42,602 nucleotides of DNA. Origin: Flavobacteriales bacterium. GTDB taxonomy: Bacteria; Bacteroidota; Bacteroidia; Flavobacteriales_F; PHOS-HE28. A program made the position numbers and the translations under genes. Location of the stretch: NCBI GenBank assembly GCA_016787995.1, contig JAEUTB010000258.1:1-42602 (forward strand). Reading direction: 5' to 3'. This document shows positions 25,784 to 34,366 of the stretch, in pieces. Position 1 is the stretch's first letter; each line of letters starts with the position of its first letter. The notes beneath the pieces are model-generated. The model did no database searches, was not told where the DNA came from, and saw nothing but the letters and a program-made list of their open reading frames with translations.

Positions 25784-26782
25784 ATGAGCAACGCGCAACG
25801 GATCGCGGTCATTGGAGCCGGTAGCTGGGGCACCGCCCTGGTGAAATTGCTTGCCACTACACAGGATAAGGTGGGCTGGTGGGTGCGTAAGCCCGCTACC
25901 ATCGACCATATCCGCAAATACGGCCATAACCCGGACTACATCAGCGCCGCACAGTTCGACCCAGAGCGGTTGGCGATGGATAGTGACATCCATGCGGTGG
26001 TGAAGAACGCCGACGTGCTGGTGCTTGCTGTGCCCAGCGCCTTCTTGAAAGGTGCCTTGGACCAATTCGCGACCGGCGAGCTTCAGGGCAAGACGATCTA
26101 CAGTGCGGTGAAGGGCATCGTGCCGGAGACGAACCAGATCGTGGGCGAGTACCTTTTCCAGCATTGGGGCATTGCGGAGAACGATTTCGGAGTGATCTGT
26201 GGGCCATGCCACGCGGAAGAGGTGGCCATGGAACGGCTGAGCTATCTGACCATCGCCTGCCAGGATCAGCAGAAGGCGGGCGCCATGGCCAAGGCGCTGA
26301 GCGGCCGTTTCCTGAAGACCACCCTAAGCGACGACATCTACGGCACGGAATACGGCGCTATCCTGAAGAACGTGGTGGCGGTGTGCGCCGGTATCAGTGT
26401 GGGCCTTGGGTATGGCGACAACTTCCGGGCTGTCCTGGTGAGTCGGGCCATTCAGGAGATCGCGCGTTTCGTGCAGGCGGTGCATCCCATCCAACGCGAC
26501 ATCAACGAGCCGGCCTATCTCGGCGACCTGCTCGTTACCGCCTACTCCACGTTCAGCCGCAACCGTGAGTTCGGTACCATGGTAGGCAAGGGCTACAGCG
26601 TAAAGGCCGCGCAGCTCGAGATGAACATGGTGGCCGAAGGCTACTACGCGGTGAAGTGCGTACACGAGATCAACCAGAAGTTGAAGGCGGACATGCCCAT
26701 CACCGAAGCCACCTATCGTATGCTCTACGAGAAAATGGCGCCCAGTATGGAGATGCGCCTCCTGAGCGATCGGCTGGCTTGA
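25784..26782 (+). CDS. gpsA: NAD(P)-dependent glycerol-3-phosphate dehydrogenase
   Basis: Reduces dihydroxyacetone phosphate to sn-glycerol 3-phosphate for phospholipid synthesis in the cytosol. The Rossmann fingerprint GAGSWGTAL is at residues 11-19, the substrate-binding SAVKGI has K110, and the catalytic lysine is K195 in LKNVVAVCAGISVGLGYGDN. The length of 332 aa is typical. The open frame starts cleanly at ATG 25784 just after the signature-free gap. Its TGA stop is four bases from the converging LysE-type gene. Confidence 0.94.
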   Translation: MSNAQRIAVIGAGSWGTALVKLLATTQDKVGWWVRKPATIDHIRKYGHNPDYISAAQFDPERLAMDSDIHAVVKNADVLVLAVPSAFLKGALDQFATGELQGKTIYSAVKGIVPETNQIVGEYLFQHWGIAENDFGVICGPCHAEEVAMERLSYLTIACQDQQKAGAMAKALSGRFLKTTLSDDIYGTEYGAILKNVVAVCAGISVGLGYGDNFRAVLVSRAIQEIARFVQAVHPIQRDINEPAYLGDLLVTAYSTFSRNREFGTMVGKGYSVKAAQLEMNMVAEGYYAVKCVHEINQKLKADMPITEATYRMLYEKMAPSMEMRLLSDRLA

Positions 26783-26786
26783 GGAC

Positions 26787-27416
26787 CTAGGGCACCCAGC
26801 CTTGGGAGCGCAATAGCGCATATCCTCCGCTGATGACAAGCACGAGGCCGATACCTCGGAAGAGCCTGCGCAGCCCGGTGGGAGTGAGCCGTTCCTGAGC
26901 CTTCACGCCCATCCGCACCAGGATCATCAAGAGTACGATGGCGCCTACGAAGGCACCCGTTGCGAACCCGAGCAATTCCAGCACGCTCGATCCGTCCATA
27001 CCCCAGGACACCACCATGAGCCGAACGCCGCACCAGAACAGGAGCAGTTGTGGATTCGCGAAACCGAGCAGCAGCCCGCGCCGTAGGTCCCCGGTGAGCT
27101 TGTCCTCGCCCACGGCGGCTTGCTTGGGCTGGTAGATCAACAGGAAGTACAGGCCAAGAAGGAGAAGGATGGAAGCCACCACCAAGGTGATGCCCATGGT
27201 ACCCATGCCGAGCACCTGCACCAACCATCCTGCACCAACGAATGCCACGCTGGCGTAAACGAATTCGGGGATCGCACCACCCAGGGCCATGCGCCTGCCC
27301 GCGAGCCGACCCCACTTGATCGTGTGCGCCAGTACAGCGGTATTCACCACACCGGCCTGCAATGAGCCGATGAAACTGGCCGCCGTGGCCACGAGAAAGA
27401 GCGATAAGACATCCAC
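26787..27416 (-). CDS. LysE-family translocator
   Basis: A 209-aa inner-membrane protein with about six helices, the topology of LysE/RhtB-type exporters of amino acids or other small metabolites. The first helix opens DVLSLFLVATAASFIGSLQAG and a second conserved stretch is GFANPQLLLFWCG, which resembles the NP-bearing segment of the family. The start is GTG 27416, since the next in-frame ATG would remove the first helix. A symmetric promoter box lies five bases upstream and is shared with the divergent 78-aa gene. The substrate is unknown. Confidence 0.82.
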   Translation of the reverse strand: MDVLSLFLVATAASFIGSLQAGVVNTAVLAHTIKWGRLAGRRMALGGAIPEFVYASVAFVGAGWLVQVLGMGTMGITLVVASILLLLGLYFLLIYQPKQAAVGEDKLTGDLRRGLLLGFANPQLLLFWCGVRLMVVSWGMDGSSVLELLGFATGAFVGAIVLLMILVRMGVKAQERLTPTGLRRLFRGIGLVLVISGGYALLRSQGWVP

Positions 27417-27421
27417 TTCCG

Positions 27422-27429
27422 CAAATTTG
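27422..27429. promoter_or_regulatory. Palindromic -7 box shared by two divergent genes
   Basis: CAAATTTG reads the same on both strands within a 12-bp palindrome CGCAAATTTGCG (27420-27431). It lies five bases from the LysE-type start and 13 bases from the start of the 78-aa gene. The last five bases, TTTG preceded by an A/T pair, fit the Bacteroidota -7 element on both strands. Confidence 0.4.
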
Positions 27430-27442
27430 CGCTGTATTCACC

Positions 27443-27679
27443 ATGGCACGACTACGCTTCCACTGGGATTTCTTCGGACCCGATGCTTCGGGAACCGCCG
27501 AGCACTTCCTGCACCATGTGGACGAGTTCTGCGCGCGCAATGGTATCGCGGGCCATCGCCATTGGGTCACGAAGTTGCCGGTAAAGGTCTCCGCCACACT
27601 GGAGTGCGATGAGGCCTACCTGAAGATCGTGCGCGACGCGTTGCGCCCCAAGCGTGCCGAAAGGGTGCTGGAGGGTTGA
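27443..27679 (+). CDS. Conserved small protein of unknown function
   Basis: A 78-aa soluble protein with the segments FHWDFFGPDASGTAEHFLHH and VRDALRPKRAERVL. I recall a small family in Bacteroidota with the same FHWDFxGPDAxGTAEHFLxH opening and an RDALRP end, but it has no known role. No signal, helix-turn-helix or metal motif is clear, though histidines are frequent in the first half. It is divergent from the LysE-type gene and ends 102 bp before the YHS gene. Confidence 0.75.
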   Translation: MARLRFHWDFFGPDASGTAEHFLHHVDEFCARNGIAGHRHWVTKLPVKVSATLECDEAYLKIVRDALRPKRAERVLEG

Positions 27680-27781
27680 CCGCCGGAACCGGAACATTTT
27701 TTTCCAAGGGGATCGTCAGGTCCTTTCGGGCTGCGCGACCATCGACCCGGTATCGCGCTCAAAAGGGCGGGATGGCCCACC

Positions 27782-28246
27782 ATGATGATACGCACCTTGA
27801 TCCTCCTTCTGATCACGCACGTCCACTTCAGCTTGGCGGGGGCGCAACCGCTGCCTTATTACAATGTGGATGACGATGGCCTTTGGTTGGAGGGTTATGA
27901 CCCTGTAGCCTACTTCGTTGACGGCAAGGCTACGGAAGGCCAAGCGCGCTACGCCTTCACCTACGACGGTGCACGGTTCCACTTCGCTTCGCAAGCGCAT
28001 TTGGACCTGTTCAAGCGCGCACCGCAACGCTACCTGCCTCAGTATGGAGGCTATTGCGCCTATGCCATGGGGGCCAACGATGAAAAGGTGGAGGTGGATC
28101 CGGAGACCTTCAAATTGAAGGGTGGCAAGCTCTTCCTCTTCTATAACGCGTTCTTCAACAATACGCTCACCACTTGGAACAAGGACGAGCTTCGGTTGAA
28201 CACCGCCGCCGATGCGAATTGGAAGAAGTTCGTCCACAAGAAATGA
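27782..28246 (+). CDS. Exported YHS-domain protein
   Basis: A 154-aa protein with a signal peptide of about 20 residues (MMIRTLILLLITHVHFSLAG). The YHS-type domain follows: LEGYDPVAYFVDGKATEG, then FHFASQAHLDLFKRAPQRYLPQYGGYCAYA. The domain is thought to bind metal or a small ligand in the periplasm or envelope. Its TGA overlaps the ATG of the next gene as ATGA, so the two are probably co-translated. A second ATG sits one codon in and is also possible as the start. Confidence 0.85.
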   Translation: MMIRTLILLLITHVHFSLAGAQPLPYYNVDDDGLWLEGYDPVAYFVDGKATEGQARYAFTYDGARFHFASQAHLDLFKRAPQRYLPQYGGYCAYAMGANDEKVEVDPETFKLKGGKLFLFYNAFFNNTLTTWNKDELRLNTAADANWKKFVHKK

Positions 28247-28686
28247 CCTTCCTAGAAACACACGACCGACCCATGAACCTGCTGCTCCACCTGCCCCGTA
28301 TCGCTGCGGCGATCATCCTCCTTCAAACGCTCTACTTCAAGTTCTCGGCTGCGCCTGAATCGGTATACATCTTCTCCACCCTGGGGATGGAGCCCTGGGG
28401 CCGCATCGGATCAGGGATCGCAGAACTGATCGCGGCGGTGGCCTTGTTGACGGTACGGTGGAGCTGGGCTGGAGCCGCCGTGGCCATAGGGATCATGATC
28501 GGCGCTATCGGTGCGCACCTCACCGTTCTGGGGATCGTCGTTCAAGATGACGGTGGAACGCTTTTCATCCTGGCCATCAGTGTGCTGTTGCTATCTACAT
28601 TCGTCCTCTTTCGTTCGCGAAAGCGCGCCATGGATCAATTGCACCAATGGACCGGTGTTTCCCTCTTTAGCAAGTCATCCAACTGA
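28243..28686 (+). CDS. DoxX-like small membrane protein
   Basis: A 147-aa protein with four hydrophobic helices in the DoxX/MauE arrangement: IAAAIILLQTLYFKFSAAPESVYIF, then GSGIAELIAAVALLTV, WSWAGAAVAIGIMIGAIGAHL and LFILAISVLLLSTFVLF. The conserved AELIAAVALL and FKF stretches support the family, whose role is undefined (possibly redox or quinone related). I place the start at ATG 28243, which overlaps the YHS stop as ATGA; an ATG at 28273 would give a 137-aa protein beginning MNLLLHL and is also reasonable. Confidence 0.78.
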   Translation: MTFLETHDRPMNLLLHLPRIAAAIILLQTLYFKFSAAPESVYIFSTLGMEPWGRIGSGIAELIAAVALLTVRWSWAGAAVAIGIMIGAIGAHLTVLGIVVQDDGGTLFILAISVLLLSTFVLFRSRKRAMDQLHQWTGVSLFSKSSN

Positions 28687-28719
28687 TCGGCGGGTCTTAT
28701 TGATGCTCGCCAGCACCAC

Positions 28720-29220
28720 ATGAAGACCTTGGTCGATCACAACATCGCCGTGCTTGCGCAAGTGGATGGCATACTGGAACAACTCGATGACCAAGAGCTC
28801 ACGCGTGGGCATGCGCTCTTCTTCGGAAGCAGTATCGGACAACACCTGCGCCATATCCTGGAGTTCTACCAGTGTCTGCTGGCCGCAGTGCATACGGGAA
28901 CGTTCAGTTATGATCGTCGAATGCGTGATCCGAACATCGAGACGGAAGTGGCTGCCGCGCGAGCTTCGGTGGCATGGAGTACCCGCGAGTTGATCCAACT
29001 CGGGATGGACCAGCCGTTGAAGATGGATGCTGACCTGCCTGGTATTCCCTTGGGTATCGGCGCCACCACCACCCTCAAGCGCGAACTGTTGTACCTCGCG
29101 GATCACGGCGTGCACCACCTTGCCATGGTCCGCATCGCGTTGGAGCAGGCATTGCCACATGTGGTCCTGCCGGGTCAGTTGGGCGTTGCCGTGTCCACGC
29201 AGAACCATCGGCAACACTGA
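28720..29220 (+). CDS. DinB-like four-helix protein
   Basis: A 166-aa protein resembling the DinB/YfiT metal-dependent family. Candidate metal-binding histidines are H42 or H45 (IGQHLRHILEFY), H129 and H132/H133 (YLADHGVHH), the spacing of the DinB triad. Biochemical roles in the family vary and include thiol transferases such as bacillithiol S-transferases. It begins 33 bp after the DoxX-like gene and ends nine bp before the ATP-grasp gene, consistent with a shared transcript. No specific substrate can be proposed. Confidence 0.8.
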   Translation: MKTLVDHNIAVLAQVDGILEQLDDQELTRGHALFFGSSIGQHLRHILEFYQCLLAAVHTGTFSYDRRMRDPNIETEVAAARASVAWSTRELIQLGMDQPLKMDADLPGIPLGIGATTTLKRELLYLADHGVHHLAMVRIALEQALPHVVLPGQLGVAVSTQNHRQH

Positions 29221-29229
29221 ACGCAGGGG

Positions 29230-30252
29230 ATGCGCGTATTGAGGCTTTGGCGCGAACGCCTGAACCACGAATATTGGCCGTGGCCTCTGATCTATCTGCC
29301 GGTATTCCCCGTTGCGCTCTGGCATGCTGTACGCACGGGTAGAGGTGCCTTCTTCACCAATGTGAATCCCGGGATCGACCTTGGAGGTTTCTTCGGCGAG
29401 CGGAAATCAGAGATCCTCGCGCGGCTGCCGCGGTGCGCGTATCCGACCACCCTGTTGGTAGAGCCGGGTACGCCCTTCCATGCGGTGGAAGAGCGTATGC
29501 GCGAAGTCCGGCTCACGCTGCCCTTGATCATGAAACCAGACGTGGGCGAGCGCGGCACCGGTGTAATGGTGGTGAGGAACACCGATGAACTCCGCGCCCT
29601 GCTCAGCGATACGCATCAGCCACAACTCTTGCAGGAGTTGGTGACATGGCCAGCGGAGTTCGGTCTGATGTTCGTGAAGGATCCGACAAGCCAACGCACC
29701 ACATTGCTTTCGATCACCGCCAAGACTTTCCTTTCCGTCACCGGTGATGGCCGGTCTTCCGTCGAGGACCTGTTGAAGCGCACATGGCGGGGAACCAAGC
29801 AAGTGCAACGGCTGCGGGAGTACCGAAAGGAGCTTTTGGATTCCATACCGGGTGCGGGAGAGGGCGTCGTGGTGGAACCCATCGGGAACCATTGCAGAGG
29901 CACCGTTTTCCGCGATGGACGAGGCCTGGCGACCGTGGAACTCGAGCGTGCAGTGGATGGTATCCTCGCTCGCGCAGAGGGCATACATTACGGTAGGCTC
30001 GATGTGCGATCCCCCAACGAAGAGGCGCTGAAGCAAGGGCGGTTCCTGGTGATGGAACTCAATGGTGTGACTTCGGAGCCGGGCCATATCTATGATCCCT
30101 CCTTCACCATCTTCCAATGTTGGAAGGAACTACTCCGGCATGTCTCACATATCCCGCCACTGAGCGATGCATTGCGCTCGCAAGGTCATCAGCCCGTGTC
30201 GTTCCGTGTATTGCGGGATCGGTACCGCTCGTACTTCAAGACAGCACCTTAG
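29230..30252 (+). CDS. ATP-grasp-type enzyme of unknown substrate
   Basis: A 340-aa protein. Residues about 60-260 show ATP-grasp features: LIMKPDVGERGTGVMVV (the lysine and the glycine-rich loop over ATP), LLQELV, an ARAEGIHYGRLDVRS strand and VMELNGVTSEPGHIYDP, where E and N would bind magnesium. It has been common to label such proteins D-alanine-D-alanine ligase-like, but the fold alone does not show this. The first 40 residues are hydrophobic and aromatic (YWPWPLIYLPVFPVALWHA) and may touch the membrane. Its stop interlocks with that of the converging beta-propeller gene (TTAG). Confidence 0.78.
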   Translation: MRVLRLWRERLNHEYWPWPLIYLPVFPVALWHAVRTGRGAFFTNVNPGIDLGGFFGERKSEILARLPRCAYPTTLLVEPGTPFHAVEERMREVRLTLPLIMKPDVGERGTGVMVVRNTDELRALLSDTHQPQLLQELVTWPAEFGLMFVKDPTSQRTTLLSITAKTFLSVTGDGRSSVEDLLKRTWRGTKQVQRLREYRKELLDSIPGAGEGVVVEPIGNHCRGTVFRDGRGLATVELERAVDGILARAEGIHYGRLDVRSPNEEALKQGRFLVMELNGVTSEPGHIYDPSFTIFQCWKELLRHVSHIPPLSDALRSQGHQPVSFRVLRDRYRSYFKTAP

Positions 30253-31847
30253 CGAACGAAACGCACTGAACCATGCTGCTCACCGGCCCACAGCTCCACC
30301 ACGTACACCCCTGCGGCCAGGTCCTTTAGCGAATGTTGAAGGGAGTGGTTACCCGCAGGGAGTCGTGCTTCGAAGAGGGTGCTGACCACGCGACCGTTCG
30401 TGTCCAGGAGACTTAGATGGACCATTCCCGAGTTGCGCAATTCGAGAGTGGTCGTGAGAACCTGACCGTCCGGAGAAAGAGTGGTAGACAAGGGTTCAAG
30501 AGCCTCTTCACCGGCGGCGATGCCGTTGTTCGTGTCGCGCACCAAGAGCACCTTGAACGTTCGGGTGGTGGCATCGCTCTGGGTGCCCGTGTTGGTGAAG
30601 AAGATGTTCGCCGCACTGCTTTCTATGCCCCCTACGATGTGGCCTGCCACGACCGTGTCCTCCATGAGTTGATCCAGATCGATGATGTCATCGAAGGAGG
30701 TGGCCACGTCGGCTGCACGGATGAACTCCGCACTGCTTCCCAATAATGCAGGCATGTGACCAATGGCGGTCTCTTGCATGGCTCCGGAACCCGAACGCGT
30801 GACCCGGCTGATCGTGTTCACGAAAGGTACGTTCACATCGTCCGACAACTGACCGTTCTCATCGAAGTAGTAGCGTCCTATTCCGCCGAAGAAGATGGTA
30901 TGCATCGTATTCGCTGCGTTCGAATAGGCAGGTAGATGCGCAGTGTGGTATTGATCCAGTAGTTGCTCGAAATCCGGCACTACGGTGTAGCCGCTCGCAT
31001 CCACATCAACGGCGTTCAACCACGGGATATCCTCGGCATATTGGAACACGCCGCTGAACGCGGTGTAGCCGTTCGCGCCATTGGGGAAGACCTGGGGGAC
31101 CAAGTTGTAGTCGCGGCGGTGAAGGTTCGCGGTATCCACGGTCTCCGCATAATTCGTCAAGGCTAGCGCGGTGCCGTCATCGGATATCCTAAAACGACGG
31201 ATGGCGTTGGTGTATTCCTGGATGAAACCGGGACCGAAGTCCGGCCCCATCGGATTATACCGCCCGGTGAACCGTTGACCGCCCACAAGCAGGAAGTCCT
31301 CATCGATAAGACCAAGTCCCCCGCCTGTTACGGCCAACCGATCATCCACGAGGTACCGGAAGTGCGGCACTAGGGACTGACCGGCCTTGATCGCAGTGAT
31401 GGCGCCGGGTACGTTGATGGCGCTCATCAGCGGGTGCGTGATATGGTCGTTCGCCGTGGCCGAGTAACCGTATCCTCCCAGCACGTACAGCACATCACCG
31501 CGCTGGCCGAACTCGGGGTTCGTGCTTTGAAGCTGTTCGAACTGGGCGGTCGGGAGTGTGTTCAGTGCCGCGCTCCAAACCTGCCCAAGTGCGGGGTTCA
31601 CCACGTAGGCCATGGTGTTGTTGTCCGCGGCGAGGAAGGCTGCGAAAGGTTGGCGGCGATGTAATCCATCCGTCCGTCCTCCCACCAAGAGCCATTCGCC
31701 TTCATGCTGTCCCCAAGCGAAGGATTGAAGACTTGGCATCCCCGGTATCGCGATCTCTTGTAGAACGACGCGACGGTCTCCAAGATCCTGGGCCGCTGCG
31801 TGCTGGACCAAAAGGAGGGTGAACAGGAGGGGAGCTAGGAAGCGCAT
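30249..31847 (-). CDS. Secreted beta-propeller-like protein with T9SS type A sorting domain
   Basis: A 532-aa exported protein. The signal peptide is residues 1-19 (FLAPLLFTLLLVQHAAAQ). The body has Kelch-like blades marked by LLVGGRTDG, LYVLGGYGYSA, LLVGGQRFTG and FFGGIGRYYF, which suits a beta-propeller. The last 80 residues resemble the T9SS type A CTD (SLLDTNGRVV, LPAGNHSLQHSL, LAAGVYVVELWAGEQHGSVRFVR). The start is ATG 31847; an open frame of 20 more codons reaches 31907. It converges with the ATP-grasp gene, with stops sharing four bases. The role on the surface is unknown. Confidence 0.85.
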   Translation of the reverse strand: MRFLAPLLFTLLLVQHAAAQDLGDRRVVLQEIAIPGMPSLQSFAWGQHEGEWLLVGGRTDGLHRRQPFAAFLAADNNTMAYVVNPALGQVWSAALNTLPTAQFEQLQSTNPEFGQRGDVLYVLGGYGYSATANDHITHPLMSAINVPGAITAIKAGQSLVPHFRYLVDDRLAVTGGGLGLIDEDFLLVGGQRFTGRYNPMGPDFGPGFIQEYTNAIRRFRISDDGTALALTNYAETVDTANLHRRDYNLVPQVFPNGANGYTAFSGVFQYAEDIPWLNAVDVDASGYTVVPDFEQLLDQYHTAHLPAYSNAANTMHTIFFGGIGRYYFDENGQLSDDVNVPFVNTISRVTRSGSGAMQETAIGHMPALLGSSAEFIRAADVATSFDDIIDLDQLMEDTVVAGHIVGGIESSAANIFFTNTGTQSDATTRTFKVLLVRDTNNGIAAGEEALEPLSTTLSPDGQVLTTTLELRNSGMVHLSLLDTNGRVVSTLFEARLPAGNHSLQHSLKDLAAGVYVVELWAGEQHGSVRFVR

Positions 31848-31917
31848 CGGGAAAGTATCTGTGCAAAGGTCCCGCGCTCGCAGATCACCGGTGGTGATGA
31901 TCGTCACGCTCTTGACC

Positions 31918-33297
31918 CTACTTCAGCACCCAACGCAGCACCTTTTCCTTCAAGGAGGTGTAGGGTGGGTATTGGATGCCTGGCTCGATCAAGGTGCTCC
32001 CGTGTACGATGGGCTTGTGATGCGAGAAAAGGTCGAAGGTGGCTTTGCCATGGTAGCGACCCATGCCGCTATTGCCCACACCGCCTACGGTGAGGTGTGG
32101 GTTGCCGAACTGCAACATGCAGTGGTTGATGCAACCACCACCGAAGGCGATGTTCTCGGTGAAGTAGCGTTGTGTTCTCCGTGCGTTGCTGAATACGTAG
32201 AGGGCCAACGGATGCGGGTTGTGCGCGACAATGGATAGCACTTCTTCTCGTTCGCTCCACGGAAGCACGGGCAGCACAGGGCCGAAGATCTCCTCCTGCA
32301 TCGGTGGACTATCCAACGGCACATCCGTCAGGAGCGTGGGCGCGATGTAACGGTCAGCGGCATCGTGCTCCCCACCGACATGGATGTGACCATGCTGGAG
32401 GTAGCTCTTCACCGTGTGGAATCGCTTCTCATTCACCATCCGAGCGAAGTGCGGGCTCTGTTGCGGATCCGGGCCGTAGTAACGCCGGATGTGGTCAGTG
32501 GCCGATGCGAGGAAGCGCTCCATGACGTCGCGGTGCACCAAGGCATGGTCCGCTGCGACACAGGTCTGTCCCGCGTTGAAGAACCTGCTCCAGACGATGC
32601 GTTGTGCTGCCCGCTCCACATCGCTAGTCCGGTCCACGATCGCGGGGCTTTTACCGCCGAGCTCCAGGGTGACCGGTGTCAAGTGCTGTGCGGCCATCGC
32701 CATGATCCGCTTTCCCACACCAGGACTACCCGTGAAGAAGATGTGGTCGAACCGGAAGGGCTCGATCAGCTTGGGCCCGACCTCGCTGCCTGCGCCAAGC
32801 ACCACCCGGACATGCTCGGGTACGTAGATGGAGGCGAGGAGACGTGCCACCACCGCAGCCGTGGCTGGGGCCTGGTCACTCGGTTTCAGCACCACGCAGT
32901 TGCCGGCGGCAAGAGCTCCCACCAAGGGTGCAAGCGCAAGCAGTACCGGGTAGTTCCAAGGCGCGATGATGAGCACCACACCCAGGGGCTCGGTGTGGAC
33001 CACGCTGCGTGAGACTTGCAAGGCCAACGGGGTCGAATGCGTGTGCGGACGCATCCATTCCTGCAGATGCTGAAGAGCGTGGTCGATCTCCGCATGGACC
33101 AGACCGATGTCCGCTACATAGGCTTCGAAGCGAGGCTTGCGCATGTCGGAACGCATCGCTGCGAGGAGTTCTTCCTCATGCGCCTTCACCGCATTCCGCA
33201 GATCGAGCAATGCCTTCCTGCGCGCCACGTAGGGCTTGGTGCTCCCTCGTGCGAAATGTTCACGTAGGGAAGGTATCCAGGTGATCGGGTCTTCCAC
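31918..33297 (-). CDS. Aldehyde dehydrogenase, class 3-like
   Basis: A 459-aa NAD(P)-dependent enzyme that oxidises fatty or aromatic aldehydes to acids. The catalytic features are all present: N115 (PWNYP), E212 (TLELGGKSP) and nucleophile C246 (FNAGQTCVAADH). The cofactor-binding FTGSPGVGKRIM stretch (about 188-199) is the usual one. The length and the PWNYP and GGVGNSGMGRYHGK signatures match ALDH3-type, shorter than the 480-500 aa of classic ALDH1. The C-terminus ends with YPPYTSLKEKVLRWVLK, as in fatty aldehyde dehydrogenases. It starts 16 bp downstream of the DUF5694 gene in the same direction. Confidence 0.92.
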   Translation of the reverse strand: MEDPITWIPSLREHFARGSTKPYVARRKALLDLRNAVKAHEEELLAAMRSDMRKPRFEAYVADIGLVHAEIDHALQHLQEWMRPHTHSTPLALQVSRSVVHTEPLGVVLIIAPWNYPVLLALAPLVGALAAGNCVVLKPSDQAPATAAVVARLLASIYVPEHVRVVLGAGSEVGPKLIEPFRFDHIFFTGSPGVGKRIMAMAAQHLTPVTLELGGKSPAIVDRTSDVERAAQRIVWSRFFNAGQTCVAADHALVHRDVMERFLASATDHIRRYYGPDPQQSPHFARMVNEKRFHTVKSYLQHGHIHVGGEHDAADRYIAPTLLTDVPLDSPPMQEEIFGPVLPVLPWSEREEVLSIVAHNPHPLALYVFSNARRTQRYFTENIAFGGGCINHCMLQFGNPHLTVGGVGNSGMGRYHGKATFDLFSHHKPIVHGSTLIEPGIQYPPYTSLKEKVLRWVLK

Positions 33298-33313
33298 CCT
33301 GCGAAGGAACGCA

Positions 33314-34183
33314 CTACCGGATCAGATCGCGCAGTCGTACGAGTTCATAGCTGGGGTCACACTGGAAAAGGTGTTTCAGGATGCCCATATGCCCTGCGCC
33401 GAACACCACCAGAATGCGGTCCTCCGGACCCGAGGTGATGTCTTGGATGTTGCGGTAGATACGCAGGTTGCGGCTGTACCAATGAATGGCGTGTACGTCG
33501 GCGCCACGGTGGCCGGGCAGCTTGAAGTAGCCGTTGAGGTACGCGCCGTAGTCACGGTCGAGTGCATGATCGTCGTTCATGGCGAGGAAGATCTCCAAGA
33601 GGCTATTGTCCTTCTTCGCACCGTCCATGGCATCGTACCAAGCGTCATAACGTTGAGAGATGTCATCCGTTCCTCCGAAGGACCAACCATCGTAGAGGCT
33701 GTCCAGCCACGGTTTGTAGCGCATGCTATCCGGACCGTTGTATAGTTCCATCACCAAGGGCATGGCATCCACGGCATACATCGTGTCCAGTTGGGCACGC
33801 TCCATCATACGGAAGCCGATCTGATAGAATTCGTTCCGGCCCAACTTGCGTTCGCCCCGCCGGTATTCGTTGTATTCGTGCATCAGCCAACCACCCTGTG
33901 TTTCCACGCACAGCTTGGTGGGCTTGAAGCGCATCACCACATCCAATAACTCGTTCAGCTCTTGTTGGCGCTGTGGCGAAAGCACATCCACACGATCGTC
34001 CATCGCGGTGACGTGCGCATCAAGGTCCGGATAGCCGAAGTGGAAGGTGCCGAGCAGCAGTACCTGTGCTTGTGGCTGGTTGCCGATGAGGATGCTGTCC
34101 GGATCGGGCATCGTGCCCTGTGCGGTAACGGTCGATGTGATGAGTATCGTGGCCGATAGGAGAACACGTGCGGTGAGGCGCAT
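33314..34183 (-). CDS. Exported DUF5694 protein
   Basis: A 289-aa protein with a Sec signal (ARVLLSATILITSTVTAQG) and the VLLLGTFHFGYPDLD segment, together with CVETQGGW and VVFGAGHMGILKHL. The GTFHF plus GAGH pattern recalls TraB/TIKI-type hydrolase folds, which use paired GxxH and conserved acidic residues, and I assign it to DUF5694 on that basis. No function is established. A TAGCCTTG box (34203-34210) lies 19 bases upstream of the start. It is divergent from the histidine kinase gene. Confidence 0.78.
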   Translation of the reverse strand: MRLTARVLLSATILITSTVTAQGTMPDPDSILIGNQPQAQVLLLGTFHFGYPDLDAHVTAMDDRVDVLSPQRQQELNELLDVVMRFKPTKLCVETQGGWLMHEYNEYRRGERKLGRNEFYQIGFRMMERAQLDTMYAVDAMPLVMELYNGPDSMRYKPWLDSLYDGWSFGGTDDISQRYDAWYDAMDGAKKDNSLLEIFLAMNDDHALDRDYGAYLNGYFKLPGHRGADVHAIHWYSRNLRIYRNIQDITSGPEDRILVVFGAGHMGILKHLFQCDPSYELVRLRDLIR

Positions 34184-34351
34184 GATGCTGGAATTGGTTC
34201 GACAAGGCTAGGGGAGCCAAGGCGCGTCCGTGTCGGCGGATCGGCGGAACAGCACCGCGATCGGCCAACGGGCATTTCCGGTCTGCGGGCGGTTCGCAGA
34301 TCGGAACAGGGGATCTGCCGATCCCTTGCACCCGCAAGTCGCGTACAGCGG

Positions 34352-34359
34352 TAGTTTCG
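34352..34359 (+). promoter_or_regulatory. Promoter -7 box of the LytS/LytTR operon
   Basis: TAGTTTCG lies seven bases before the ATG at 34367. TTG at 34326-34328, 23 bases upstream of the box, is a candidate -33 element. Together they make the best-formed promoter on the right half of the window. Confidence 0.45.
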
Positions 34360-34366
34360 GTGCTTG

